A DNA stretch of 64,000 nt from Amycolatopsis roodepoortensis (GTDB taxonomy: Bacteria; Actinomycetota; Actinomycetes; Mycobacteriales; Pseudonocardiaceae), in contig NZ_JADBEJ010000004.1 in the NCBI RefSeq assembly GCF_014873915.1, forward strand, positions 1,550,001-1,614,000. Reading direction: 5' to 3'. How positions within the stretch are numbered: position 1 is the stretch's first letter; each line of letters starts with the position of its first letter. The notes under the pieces are model-generated. The model had not been told where the DNA came from. It saw only the letters and a program-made list of their open reading frames with translations, and did not search any database. This document shows positions 10,442 to 18,394 of the stretch, piece by piece. Made by a program: the position numbers and the translations under genes.

Positions 10442-10505
10442 GGCGTAACTCGCGTGATTGGAGGCGTAACTCGTGAGTTACGCCTCCAATCACGTGAGTT
10501 ACGCC
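10442..10505. repeat. 30-bp hairpin with flanking direct repeats (GGCGTAACTC family)
   Basis: Arms 10442-10471 and 10476-10505 pair over 30 bp with one G.T, around a 4-nt loop. The unit GGCGTAACTCGCGTGAT also occurs directly at 10421-10437 and again at 10442-10458. Further ATCACG and GTTACGCC copies run to about 10515. The element joins the convergent threonine dehydratase and MFS genes and contains the first gene's stop, while the MFS stop lies just beyond it. A bidirectional terminator role is inferred. Confidence 0.75.
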
Positions 10506-10506
10506 T

Positions 10507-12027
10507 TCAATCACGCGTGTGGCGCCCGGGGTGGACGTGCGTCGGGGGTGAGTCGACGCCGCAATGGAGGCATTCGCCGGGGTGCGGTGACTCGTCGGTG
10601 TCGGTGTCGGCGTCGTCGGAAGGTGTGTCGAGGACGCCGTTGTGGATGCCGAGCGCGATCAGCCCGCCGCCGATCGCCAGCGCCGCGCACACCAGCAACG
10701 CCGTCCGCCAGCCCGCGGTCAGTGCCACCGGATCGGCGTAGGCGGCACCGGACAGCCCGGCGACGGCGGGCAGGACGGCGATCGCGAGCAGGCCACCCGA
10801 ACGGGCGATCGCGTTGTTGACCCCGGAGGCGACTCCGGCGTACCGGTCCGGCGCGGCAGCCAGCACCGTCGCGGTCACCGGGGCGACGACGGTCGCCAGC
10901 CCGGCGCCGAACACGACGACGGCGGGCAGCACCGATCCCAGGTACGAGGACCCCGGCCCGACGCGCATCAGCAGGAGCATGCCGACGCCGACCAGGATCG
11001 GGCCGGCGACGAGTTGCGTGCGCGGCCCGATCTTCTGCGCGAGCGCGCCGGACCGGCCGGAGAACAGCAGCATGATGACGGTGATCGGCAGCCCGGCGAG
11101 CCCGGCCGCGGTCGGCGAGTAGCCCAGCGACACCTGCAGCTGCATGACCATCAGCATCATCACGCCGCCGAGCGCCGCGTAGACGACGAAGGTCAGCGCG
11201 TTGGCGAGGCTGAACGTCCGGTCGCGGAACAGTTTCGGCGGCACCAGCGGGTCTGCCGAGCGGTGCTGCATCACCAGGAACGCCCCCAGCCCCGCGACGC
11301 CGAGCACGATGGCGATCAGGACGACGACGTCACCGATACCGCGTCCGGGCGCCTCGACCAGCGCGCCGGTCAGCCCGGCCAGCCCGATCGCGCCGACGGC
11401 GGCCGCGAGGAAGTCGGGATGCCCGGTCGCCTCCTCGTCGCGGGACTCGGGCACGTAGCGCCGGGCGAGCAGGACGCAGACCGCGGCGAGCGGCAGGTTG
11501 ATCAGGAACGCCAGCCGCCACGACCACACCTGTACGAGGACGCCGCCGAGCAGCGGTCCGATCGCCGCCGCGATACCGCCGAGCCCGGACCAGGCACCGA
11601 TCGCGCGGGCCCGGTCCTCATGGGTGAAGGACGCTTGGAGGATCGCCAGCGAGCCGGGCGTGAGCAAAGCTCCCCCGATCCCCTGGAGGATCCGGGTCAC
11701 GACGAGCAGCTCGGTGGTCGTCGCGGCGGCGCACAGCCCGGACGCGACACCGAACCAGACGACGCCGACGATGAACACGCGGCGGCGGCCGTAGCGGTCG
11801 CCGAGCGATCCGGCGACGAGGATCAGCGCGGCGAGCGCGAGCAGATAGCCGTCGAGGATCCATTGCAGGCCCGCGACGGACGCGTCGAGTTCGTCGCCGA
11901 TCCTCGGGAGCGCGACGTTGATGATCGTCCCGTCGAGCATCGCCATGCCCGAACCCACGATCGTCGTGGCGAGCACGCCACGCGCCACCGGCGTCCCCCA
12001 CCGGATCCCCGCCGCCGTGTCAGTCAT
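10507..12027 (-). CDS. MFS drug exporter, DHA2 (EmrB/QacA) family, 14 TM
   Basis: 506 residues, the usual length for 14-helix drug:proton antiporters. It shows motif A in GSLGDRYGRRRVF after TM2, the N-terminal MAMLDGTIINVALPRIG typical of DHA2 proteins, and motif C-like ARAIGAWSGLGGIAAAIGPLLGG in TM5. It should export small toxic molecules. No regulator is adjacent, and the substrate is unknown. The cytosolic C-tail is unusual: an Asp-rich stretch is followed by HPGECLHCGVDSPPTHVHPGRH, with two Cys and several His that could bind metal. The gene ends beside the 30-bp hairpin. Confidence 0.92.
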   Translation of the reverse strand: MTDTAAGIRWGTPVARGVLATTIVGSGMAMLDGTIINVALPRIGDELDASVAGLQWILDGYLLALAALILVAGSLGDRYGRRRVFIVGVVWFGVASGLCAAATTTELLVVTRILQGIGGALLTPGSLAILQASFTHEDRARAIGAWSGLGGIAAAIGPLLGGVLVQVWSWRLAFLINLPLAAVCVLLARRYVPESRDEEATGHPDFLAAAVGAIGLAGLTGALVEAPGRGIGDVVVLIAIVLGVAGLGAFLVMQHRSADPLVPPKLFRDRTFSLANALTFVVYAALGGVMMLMVMQLQVSLGYSPTAAGLAGLPITVIMLLFSGRSGALAQKIGPRTQLVAGPILVGVGMLLLMRVGPGSSYLGSVLPAVVVFGAGLATVVAPVTATVLAAAPDRYAGVASGVNNAIARSGGLLAIAVLPAVAGLSGAAYADPVALTAGWRTALLVCAALAIGGGLIALGIHNGVLDTPSDDADTDTDESPHPGECLHCGVDSPPTHVHPGRHTRD

Positions 12028-12078
12028 GGGACGACTGAATCACGACGGCCGGGACCGGGCCACCGCGAAATAGGGATG

Positions 12079-12108
12079 AATTCCGGGAAAGCGATCTTTC
12101 CCGGAATT
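12079..12108 (-). terminator. 13-bp hairpin downstream of dasR
   Basis: AATTCCGGGAAAG at 12079-12091 pairs perfectly with 12096-12108 around CGAT. It begins 11 nt beyond the end of the GntR gene (minus strand) and upstream of the MFS start. This suits a terminator of the regulator transcript, though no T-run follows. Confidence 0.6.
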
Positions 12109-12118
12109 ACCTGACTCG

Positions 12119-12874
12119 TCAGGGAAGTAGCGTGGTGACGAATTTGTAACGGTCACCCCGGTAGATCGCGCGCGCGAACTCGACCGGTTTTCCGTCGGTG
12201 GCGTAGGAATGCCTCGAAAGGAGCAACATCGGCATTCCGACGTCGGCGCCGAGCATCTCCGCCTCGTGCGGTCCGGCGAGGGCGGTCTCGATCGTTTCCT
12301 CGGCCCTTTCGAGCTCGACGCCGTAGTGCTCCCTCAACACGGCGTACAGCGAACCACCTGCGGAAACGTGTTTGCGCAAACCACGGAAGCGGCCGAGCGG
12401 GAGATGCGTGGTCTCCAGCGCCATCGGCTGCGAATCGGCCAGCCTGAGCCGGCGAAGGCGAAGGATCTTCGCGCCGACACGGATTCCGAGCAGCTTCGCC
12501 AGATCGGCCTCGACGGGCAGTTCGTCGATCTCCAGCAGCTTGGACGACGGCTTGAGCCCCTGCTTGCGCATGTCCTCGGTGTAGGACGACAACTGCAGGC
12601 GCTGCGCGAGTTTCGGCTCGGCGGCGAAGGTGCCCTTGCCCTGAACGCGGTGGAGCCTGCCCTCGGCGGTGAGATCGGCGAGCGCCTGCCGGACGGTGGT
12701 GCGCGAAACGGTGAATTCCCCCGCCAGTGCCCGTTCCGTCGGAATCGGCGAGCCGGGCGGCAACGCGTCGAGCAGATCGAGCAGATGCTGTTTCAGCGCC
12801 CAGTACTTCGGTTCGCGCTGCCCGCGCATCCCTGCCGTAGCGCCCGCCTCACTCGCGGTGGTTGTCTCCAACAT
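12119..12874 (-). CDS. dasR: GntR/HutC-family regulator, DasR-like (amino-sugar control)
   Basis: 251 residues from ATG 12874, with GGGAG 6 nt upstream. The N-terminal winged helix has PIPTERALAGEFTVSRTTVRQAL; the C-terminal UTRA effector domain (about 95-245) includes ALETTHLPLGRFRG and the end SRHSYATDGKPVEFARAIYRGDRYKF. DasR represses GlcNAc and chitin use, and GlcN-6-phosphate or related ligands release it. Here it is divergent from a SIS-domain deaminase and a GlcNAc kinase, with a core DasR palindrome (GGTCTAGACC) between them. The symbol rests on domains, context and operator together. Confidence 0.87.
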   Translation of the reverse strand: MLETTTASEAGATAGMRGQREPKYWALKQHLLDLLDALPPGSPIPTERALAGEFTVSRTTVRQALADLTAEGRLHRVQGKGTFAAEPKLAQRLQLSSYTEDMRKQGLKPSSKLLEIDELPVEADLAKLLGIRVGAKILRLRRLRLADSQPMALETTHLPLGRFRGLRKHVSAGGSLYAVLREHYGVELERAEETIETALAGPHEAEMLGADVGMPMLLLSRHSYATDGKPVEFARAIYRGDRYKFVTTLLP

Positions 12875-12961
12875 GACCGACTCCCTAAGCCTTCCCACTC
12901 GAACGCGCACCGTCCCCGCTAGGAAACGTACCCTTCACCACAAACGTCCATTCGGGCTAGC

Positions 12962-12977
12962 ATTGGTCTAGACCTAC
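12962..12977. promoter_or_regulatory. DasR-responsive element (dre) upstream of the amino-sugar operon
   Basis: ATTGGTCTAGACCTAC contains the perfect 10-bp palindrome GGTCTAGACC at 12965-12974, the core of the Streptomyces dre consensus ACTGGTCTAGACCACT. It lies 38 bp before the SIS gene start and about 90 bp from the dasR start, so one site could control both divergent transcripts. Confidence 0.85.
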
Positions 12978-13014
12978 TCGGGGGACGAAGTACGTCCCGG
13001 TGGAAGGGAACGAG

Positions 13015-14058
13015 ATGACCGAACAGCGCCCCGGCGAGCACATGGCCGCGGAGATCTCCCAGCAACCCGCCATTCTGGCAGGAATCGTGGAGCGACAGGC
13101 CGAAATCGCCGAGGTGGCCGAAGCCATCTCCAAGCGCCCGCCCAGGTTCGCACTCCTCGCCGCCCGGGGCTCCAGCGACCACGCCGCCCTGTATGCGAAG
13201 TACCTGATCGAAGTACTCCTCGGTCTCCCCTGCGGTCTCGTCTCGCCCTCCACCGCGACTCTGTACGGCGCCCGTCCCGATCTGCGGGACGTTCTCTTCA
13301 TCACAGTAAGCCAAAGCGGTGGTTCCCCGGATCTCATCGAGGTCACCGAAACCGCGCGTCGCCAGGGAGCGCTGACCGTTTCGGTCACCAACACCCCGGA
13401 GTCGCCGCTTCGCGCCGCCGCCGAACTCGGTGTCGACATCGGCGCGGGACTGGAAAAGGCCGTGGCCGCCACCAAGACCTACTCGGCCACCTTGCTTTCG
13501 CTTTACCTTCTGATCGACGCGGTCCGCGGCGGCAAGGGCGAGGACGCGGAGAAACTGGGCGAGCTCGCACAGCAGACCCTCGACGGCTCCGAAGAAGGCG
13601 TGCAGCGCGCGGTGGACCGCTACCGCTTCGTCGACCGGGTGCTCACCACGGGCCGCGGTTACTCGTACGCCACGGCGCTGGAAGGTTCCTTGAAGCTGGC
13701 CGAAACCAGCTACCTCGCCGCCCGCGCGTACAGCGGCGCGGACCTGTTGCACGGTCCGGTCGCCGCGGTCGACGGTGAGACCGCCGTGCTCGCCGTGACG
13801 AGCCAGGGACACGGTGTGGGCGCGATGCAGGAGGTCCTGGAGGCCGTCGGCAAACGCGGCGCGGACGTGCTCGCGGTCGGCTCCGCTTCGGCCGACGTCC
13901 CCGCGGCGTTGCGGATCGGTGTCGCGCCGTCCGCCGAAGAGGTCGCCCCGATCCTGGAGATCCTGCCGATCCAGCGGATCGCGCTCGGTCTTTCGCTGGC
14001 GCGCGGCGGTGACCCGGACAGCCCCCGCGGGCTGCTCAAGGTGACCAAGACCCGGTGA
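13015..14058 (+). CDS. SIS-domain sugar isomerase/glucosamine-6-phosphate deaminase (NagB-II type)
   Basis: 347 residues with two tandem SIS domains and no glutaminase domain, so not a full GlmS. The first domain has LLAARGSSDHAALYAKY and the phosphosugar loop FITVSQSGGSPDLIE; the second has TGRGYSYATALEGSLKLAE and SGADLLHGPVAAVD. Proteins of this form (NagB-II/AgaS) deaminate GlcN-6-P to Fru-6-P. ATG 13015 follows GAAGGGAACGAG. The dre site upstream and the coupled GlcNAc kinase downstream support a role in GlcNAc catabolism. Isomerase activity without deamination cannot be excluded. Confidence 0.88.
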   Translation: MTEQRPGEHMAAEISQQPAILAGIVERQAEIAEVAEAISKRPPRFALLAARGSSDHAALYAKYLIEVLLGLPCGLVSPSTATLYGARPDLRDVLFITVSQSGGSPDLIEVTETARRQGALTVSVTNTPESPLRAAAELGVDIGAGLEKAVAATKTYSATLLSLYLLIDAVRGGKGEDAEKLGELAQQTLDGSEEGVQRAVDRYRFVDRVLTTGRGYSYATALEGSLKLAETSYLAARAYSGADLLHGPVAAVDGETAVLAVTSQGHGVGAMQEVLEAVGKRGADVLAVGSASADVPAALRIGVAPSAEEVAPILEILPIQRIALGLSLARGGDPDSPRGLLKVTKTR

Positions 14059-15005
14059 CCCACGTCATCGGTGTGGACGCCGGAGGCACGTCGACGCGAG
14101 CGATCGCCGTCGACGCCTCCGGCGCCGTCCTCGGCACGGGCCGCGCGGGCGGGGCGAATCCCAACTCCCATCCGCCGCACGAGGCCGCGGCGCGGATCGC
14201 GAGCGCGATCACCGGCGCGCTCGGTGGGCTCGATCCGGCCGCGACGGCGGCGTGCGTCGTCGGCATGGCGGGCGTCAGCAAGCTGAGCGATCCGGCGATC
14301 GCGGAGATCTTCGAAGCCGCGTGGAAGGACGTGGGGATCAGTCCGGTGCGGACGGTCCCCGACCCCGAAGTCGCCTACGCGTCGGCGACTTCCGCGCCGG
14401 ACGGTTCCGTGCTCGTGGCGGGCACCGGATCGATCGCGGGCCGGATCCGCGGCAGGCGGATGGTGTCCACGGTCGGCGGTTACGGCTGGCTGCTCGGCGA
14501 CGAAGGTTCGGCCTATTGGCTCGGCCGCGAAGCCGTTCGCTCCACTTTGGATGTTCTCGGCCGCGGCAGCGAACCCGGTCCGCTCGCGCGCGCCGTACTC
14601 GCCGAGGCGCTCGGACCGTCCGCAGTGGACCCGGCGAGCGACCGGGCACCGCTCTGGCGCGCGCTCATCACAAGCGCCAACGCCGAAGCCCCGATCCGGC
14701 TCGCCAGGTTCGCCCCGTTCGTCAGCGACGCCTACCGCGAAGGCGATCCCGCGGCGGACGAGATCACCAGCCGCGCGGCCACCCTGCTGGTGACGAACGT
14801 CATGGCCGCCCGAGATCCCGGCGAGGACACGCCGGTCGTCCTCGTGGGCGGCGTGCTGTCACCGGAGGGGCCGGTGGGGGCGAAGGTCCGTGCCGAACTC
14901 GTCGGCATCGAGGTCCTGACCAGCACCGACGGGGTGCTCGGCGCCGCCTGGCTGGCCGCCGTCGACGCCTACGGGGAGAGCGCCCCGCGGCCGGTGTCAT
15001 CCTGA
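14055..15005 (+). CDS. N-acetylglucosamine kinase (BadF/BadG ATPase family)
   Basis: 316 residues of the ASKHA fold. The phosphate-1 loop is VIGVDAGGTSTRAIAVD at the N-terminus. Adenosine and sugar motifs follow: LVAGTGSIAGRI, TVGGYGWLLGDEGSAYWLGREA (family signature) and VVLVGGVLS. The GTG start overlaps the stop of the SIS gene (GTGA), so the two are translationally coupled under the same dre. It would make GlcNAc-6-P from free GlcNAc. No nagA deacetylase lies in the window, so that step must be encoded elsewhere. Confidence 0.9.
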   Translation: MTHVIGVDAGGTSTRAIAVDASGAVLGTGRAGGANPNSHPPHEAAARIASAITGALGGLDPAATAACVVGMAGVSKLSDPAIAEIFEAAWKDVGISPVRTVPDPEVAYASATSAPDGSVLVAGTGSIAGRIRGRRMVSTVGGYGWLLGDEGSAYWLGREAVRSTLDVLGRGSEPGPLARAVLAEALGPSAVDPASDRAPLWRALITSANAEAPIRLARFAPFVSDAYREGDPAADEITSRAATLLVTNVMAARDPGEDTPVVLVGGVLSPEGPVGAKVRAELVGIEVLTSTDGVLGAAWLAAVDAYGESAPRPVSS

Positions 15006-15078
15006 AAAAACACCCGGACCGAGCCCGAAAAGACCAAACCATCGACTCCGGGGCCGAACTCCGGGTACCGTAGGACCC

Positions 15079-15110
15079 GGCCCCCGGACCCTCCCCCCTC
15101 GCCGGGGGCC
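15079..15110. terminator. GC-rich hairpin between convergent nagK-like and DUF3159 genes
   Basis: GGCCCCCGG at 15079-15087 pairs perfectly with CCGGGGGCC at 15102-15110, leaving a 14-nt C/T-rich loop. It lies between two convergent stop codons and lacks a T-run. Bidirectional terminator by position. Confidence 0.65.
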
Positions 15111-15113
15111 GCC

Positions 15114-15797
15114 TTATGTCCTTGGCAGCCCATCGGGCGCGGAATCCGAGGGATCCCCGTTCTCCTCCACCACCCGCAGACCGGGATGTTCCGGCGGCAG
15201 CGTGCGGTACAGCACCCAGCCGCTCACGGCGACCGTCACCGCGACCAGCGGCCAGGACAACACCGTCCGCGCGATGCCGAGCGCGACCACCTGCCCGCTC
15301 CACCACAGCGAGCCGTACACGGCGACCCGCAGCGTGTACTGGAGGAAGACCCACACCCAGCTCGCCCGCGAGTAGGCGCGCAGCAGCGCGGGATCACGGC
15401 GCCATCGGGTCTTCTGCCCGATGACGAGCCCCACCACGACGCCGAGCAACGGCCACCGGACCACGATGCTGGCCGCCCACAGCAGCGCGCTGGCCACATT
15501 GGACAGCAGCTGGATGAGGAAGAAGTCCTCGGCGCGGCCGGTGTGCAGGGCGATCAGCGCGGCGGCGATCACCGCGGCGAGGCTCACCACTACCGCGCGG
15601 GCCTTGTCGCCGCGCGCGACCCGGTACCCGCCGAGCAGCACCGCCACCCCGATGGCCACCCCGGCGCCCCAGGCGATCGACCGACCGGCGATCAGCCAGC
15701 CGAGGACGAAGGCCGCGGGCGGGATGCTCGCGTCGATGGCGCCTCGCCGCCCGCCGAGGATCTGGGCGAGCGACTCGCGCGAGGGTCGTGAGGTCAC
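15114..15797 (-). CDS. DUF3159 integral membrane protein
   Basis: 227 residues with about six hydrophobic helices. The N-terminus LAQILGGRRGAIDASIPPAAFVLGWL is the diagnostic opening of DUF3159, an actinobacterial inner-membrane family of unknown function. Charged loops include YRVARGDKARA and GQKTRWRRDP. It is monocistronic, convergent with the amino-sugar operon. No catalytic motif is visible. Confidence 0.85.
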   Translation of the reverse strand: MTSRPSRESLAQILGGRRGAIDASIPPAAFVLGWLIAGRSIAWGAGVAIGVAVLLGGYRVARGDKARAVVVSLAAVIAAALIALHTGRAEDFFLIQLLSNVASALLWAASIVVRWPLLGVVVGLVIGQKTRWRRDPALLRAYSRASWVWVFLQYTLRVAVYGSLWWSGQVVALGIARTVLSWPLVAVTVAVSGWVLYRTLPPEHPGLRVVEENGDPSDSAPDGLPRT

Positions 15798-16069
15798 CCT
15801 TACAGCCTGCCGGATCTATGAGCCGGAACACCCGGGCGGGGAGATGTTCGCCACACGAGGTGTCCGGTTTACGTCCACTTGAGGGGAATCTACGCAGCCC
15901 AGGAGTGTACATCCCGGTAATGGAGATGCATGGACGTCCGACAAAATAAGAGACTGTGTCAACGGGCTGAACCACGGGTTTCGGCCGGGTGGGATTGCAG
16001 GGGCGCTCTCAGCTGTTAGTTGTGGTGTACAAGTACCACCGGGGGCACACGGACGGAAGGGGACCCAAC
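15798..16069. other. Divergent intergenic region, DUF3159 to SGNH hydrolase
   Basis: 272 bp without a credible gene. The middle is relatively AT-rich (around GACAAAATAAGAGACTG, 15940-15956), as expected for promoter sequence of the rightward hydrolase gene. An imperfect inverted repeat (GTGGTGTAC/GTACCAC) at 16022-16039 lies 30 bp before the hydrolase start and could be an operator. No confident sigma-factor boxes. Confidence 0.4.
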
Positions 16070-16909
16070 GTGTACGGATTCGACAGCTACGTGGCGATCG
16101 GTGACAGCTTCACCGAAGGACTCAACGACAGCTTGCCCGACGGCAGCTTCAGGGGCTGGGCGGACAGGCTGGCGGAGATCCTCGCCGAAGGCAGGCCCGA
16201 CTTCCAGTACGCGAACCTCGCCCTCCGTGGGAAGATGCTCGACGAGATCCTCGAAGAGCAGCTCCCGATCGCCCTCGCGGTGAAGCCCGACCTGGTCACC
16301 CTGTGCGCGGGCGGCAACGACATCATCGTGCCCGGCGCGGACGTGGACGCCGTGGCCGCGCGGCTGGAGGCGGGGGTCGCCAAGCTGCGCGAGGCCGGGA
16401 TCCCGGTGCTCATCTTCAACGGGCCGGACACCAAGTACCTGTCCGTGATGCACGTCCTGCGGGGGAAGGTCGGCATCTACAACGCGCATCTGTGGGCGAT
16501 CGCCGACCGGCACGGCGCCAAGATGGTCGACATGTGGGCGATGGCCCCGCTGCACGACCGCCGCGCCTGGAGCGACGACCGGCTGCACTTCACCCCCGAG
16601 GCCCACCGGCGGATCGCGCTGCGCGCGGCCGAGGTCCTCGGCGTCCCGGTCGCCGACGACTGGCGCGAGCCGTGGCCGGCGTCCGAGGAGCCGAGCACCT
16701 GGATCACGTCGCGCCGCTCGGACCTCGAGTGGACGAAGGCGCATCTGCTGCCGTGGATCCGCCGTCAGCTCAAGGGCGAGTCCATGGGCGACGGCCTGTC
16801 CCCGAAGCGCCCCGAGCTCGCGCCGCTGCTCCCGCTGGAGCAGATCGAGACGACGGGCGTCACCCTGCCCACCACCGATCTGCGGGAGATCCACCACCAC
16901 GCGAGCTGA
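16070..16909 (+). CDS. SGNH/GDSL-family hydrolase
   Basis: 279 residues from GTG 16070, preceded by GGAAGGGG at 7 nt. Catalytic blocks are clear: block I AIGDSFTEG (Ser13), block III LCAGGNDI, and block V SDDRLHFTPEAH with the Asp/His pair. There is no signal peptide, so it is likely cytosolic. The C-terminal 80 residues, after the SGNH core, include DWREPWPASEEPSTWITSRR and a charged tail; actinobacterial GDSL paralogues share such an extension. An esterase or acylhydrolase with unknown substrate. Confidence 0.88.
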   Translation: MYGFDSYVAIGDSFTEGLNDSLPDGSFRGWADRLAEILAEGRPDFQYANLALRGKMLDEILEEQLPIALAVKPDLVTLCAGGNDIIVPGADVDAVAARLEAGVAKLREAGIPVLIFNGPDTKYLSVMHVLRGKVGIYNAHLWAIADRHGAKMVDMWAMAPLHDRRAWSDDRLHFTPEAHRRIALRAAEVLGVPVADDWREPWPASEEPSTWITSRRSDLEWTKAHLLPWIRRQLKGESMGDGLSPKRPELAPLLPLEQIETTGVTLPTTDLREIHHHAS

Positions 16910-16912
16910 ACC

Positions 16913-16967
16913 GCGCGTGAAGGCCCCCTTCCCTCGGCTCAGCCGAGGGAAGGAGGCCTTCACGCGC
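16913..16967. repeat. 27-bp-arm palindrome, GTGAAGGCC..CCTTCCCTCGGCT family
   Basis: Arms 16913-16939 and 16941-16967 are complementary with one mismatch and a 1-nt centre. It starts 4 nt after the SGNH hydrolase stop. Related fragments occur at 23721-23740 and 23978-24014. Position after a gene end fits a terminator, but the next gene is co-oriented and there is no T-run. Confidence 0.75.
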
Positions 16968-17147
16968 ATCAGGGCCATCGATCGATGTCACCCAGAAGGG
17001 TCATGTGCCGACGCCGTCCGGGCCGAGGCGAGGTCCGGGCCGCGGTCGACGTCGCAGGCCAGACCGGGTACGCGGCACTTCGCGGGGAGCGCCGGACGTG
17101 GGGAAAGCCGGTTCGCTAACCGGACGTACGCGGCTTACAGTCCCTTC

Positions 17148-17864
17148 ATGCCCGGTACACGCTGGAGCCGCTTGCTGCCTACAGCGCTGCTGGTCACGCT
17201 CGCCTTGACGGCGATCACCGTCTGGTCGGCCTCGGACGACATCGAGGCCGAGCTGACCGCGCGCGCGAAGAACGCGCTCGCCGACGTCGGCGTCTCCGGC
17301 GGCCAGGTGAGCTTCTCCGGCCGCGACGCGAACCTCACCGGCTTCCCGCCGGACAAGGCCGCGCAGGCGATGGACGCCATCCAGCGGATCGACGGGGTCC
17401 GGACGGTCGAGATCTCCGGCGACACCTCCCCGCCTGCGGGCCCGGTGACGACCAGCGGCGAGCCGCCGAGCCAGCCCGCGCCGAGCCCGCCGCCGAGCCC
17501 CGCGCCGACGCCGGCCAAGCCGACGGACAAGGCGGGCTTCCAGGCCGAGCTCGACCGGCTGCTGGCGGCCACGCCGATCACCTTCGAACCGGACACCACC
17601 GACCTCACCGCGGACGGCGAACGCGGCGCGCTGGAGGTCGCGAAGCTGCTCACCGACGCGCCCCGCGAACTGCGGTTCCGGATCACCGGGTCGGTCGCGA
17701 CCGGTTCGGACCGCAAGCTCGCGCTGAACCGGGCACTGACGGTCGAGCGGTTGCTGGAGCGCAACGGGGTCAAACGCGACCAGGCGTACTCCACCCAGCG
17801 CAGGAACTCCGACGGCGCGAGCGGCGAGGGCCGCCGCGTCGACATCACGGCGGAACAGAGGTGA
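17148..17864 (+). CDS. BON-OmpA domain membrane protein (ArfA/OmpATb-like)
   Basis: 238 residues from ATG 17148. An N-terminal membrane anchor (residues 8-26) is followed by a BON-like segment (about 30-90, with VSFSGRDANLTGFPPDKAAQ) and a Pro/Ser/Thr linker. The C-terminal OmpA-like domain has ITFEPDTTDLTADGE and ends in the peptidoglycan-binding region with LNRALTVERLLERNGV and EGRRVDI. This architecture matches mycobacterial OmpATb/ArfA, a wall-associated protein once proposed to be a pore. A small single-helix protein follows after 7 nt, as in the arf operon. The domain reading is by eye. Confidence 0.78.
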   Translation: MPGTRWSRLLPTALLVTLALTAITVWSASDDIEAELTARAKNALADVGVSGGQVSFSGRDANLTGFPPDKAAQAMDAIQRIDGVRTVEISGDTSPPAGPVTTSGEPPSQPAPSPPPSPAPTPAKPTDKAGFQAELDRLLAATPITFEPDTTDLTADGERGALEVAKLLTDAPRELRFRITGSVATGSDRKLALNRALTVERLLERNGVKRDQAYSTQRRNSDGASGEGRRVDITAEQR

Positions 17865-17871
17865 TGGCCTG

Positions 17872-18303
17872 ATGCTCTGGCTCTTCGGGCAGATCTGGCT
17901 GTGGCTGCTCATCTCGTTCGCCCTCGGCTGCGGTGTCACCTGGCTGCTGATGCGCGGCGAACGACGTGAGCGTCCCGCCGCGGAACCGGCGGTCCACGAG
18001 CCGGCGCGCGCCGCGGTCCCGGTCCAGCCCGACCCGGATCCCGAACCCGTGCCCGAACTGCTCTCCACCGAACGGACGCAGTTCCTGCCTCCCGCGCGGG
18101 TGCAGGACGACGACGAGCCGTACGACCAGGAGGCCGAAGGCCACCGCGAGGGCCAGCTGGCACCGGAAGCGGTGCGGGCCTACCAGCCGGGGCCGCCGGA
18201 AGCGGCCGCCCGCAACGGCGAGGGCGGCCACGAACCCGAACCCGTCTGGCCGAGCGACGAGGACTGGCCACCCGCCGGGCACCGGCCGGGGCAGGGCGGC
18301 TGA
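17872..18303 (+). CDS. Small membrane-anchored acidic protein, unknown function
   Basis: 143 residues. One strongly hydrophobic N-terminal helix (LWLFGQIWLWLLISFALGCG) is followed by a 110-residue tail rich in Pro, Glu, Asp and Ala that looks disordered. It starts 7 nt after the BON-OmpA stop and is almost certainly co-transcribed, in the position of ArfB/ArfC in mycobacteria, although sequence similarity to those cannot be judged here. No catalytic motif. Confidence 0.7.
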   Translation: MLWLFGQIWLWLLISFALGCGVTWLLMRGERRERPAAEPAVHEPARAAVPVQPDPDPEPVPELLSTERTQFLPPARVQDDDEPYDQEAEGHREGQLAPEAVRAYQPGPPEAAARNGEGGHEPEPVWPSDEDWPPAGHRPGQGG

Positions 18304-18394
18304 CACTCGCCTGGTAAATTCGGCTACGCACTGTGAGCGGGACGCCGGGTACGTTTCTTCGATCGGGAGCTCCGGCACACGAAGGAGGCTCCGA

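Noticed and set aside
10421..10516. CRISPR array
   Set aside because: The repeats are palindromic and unequal with no regular spacers, and no cas gene is present.
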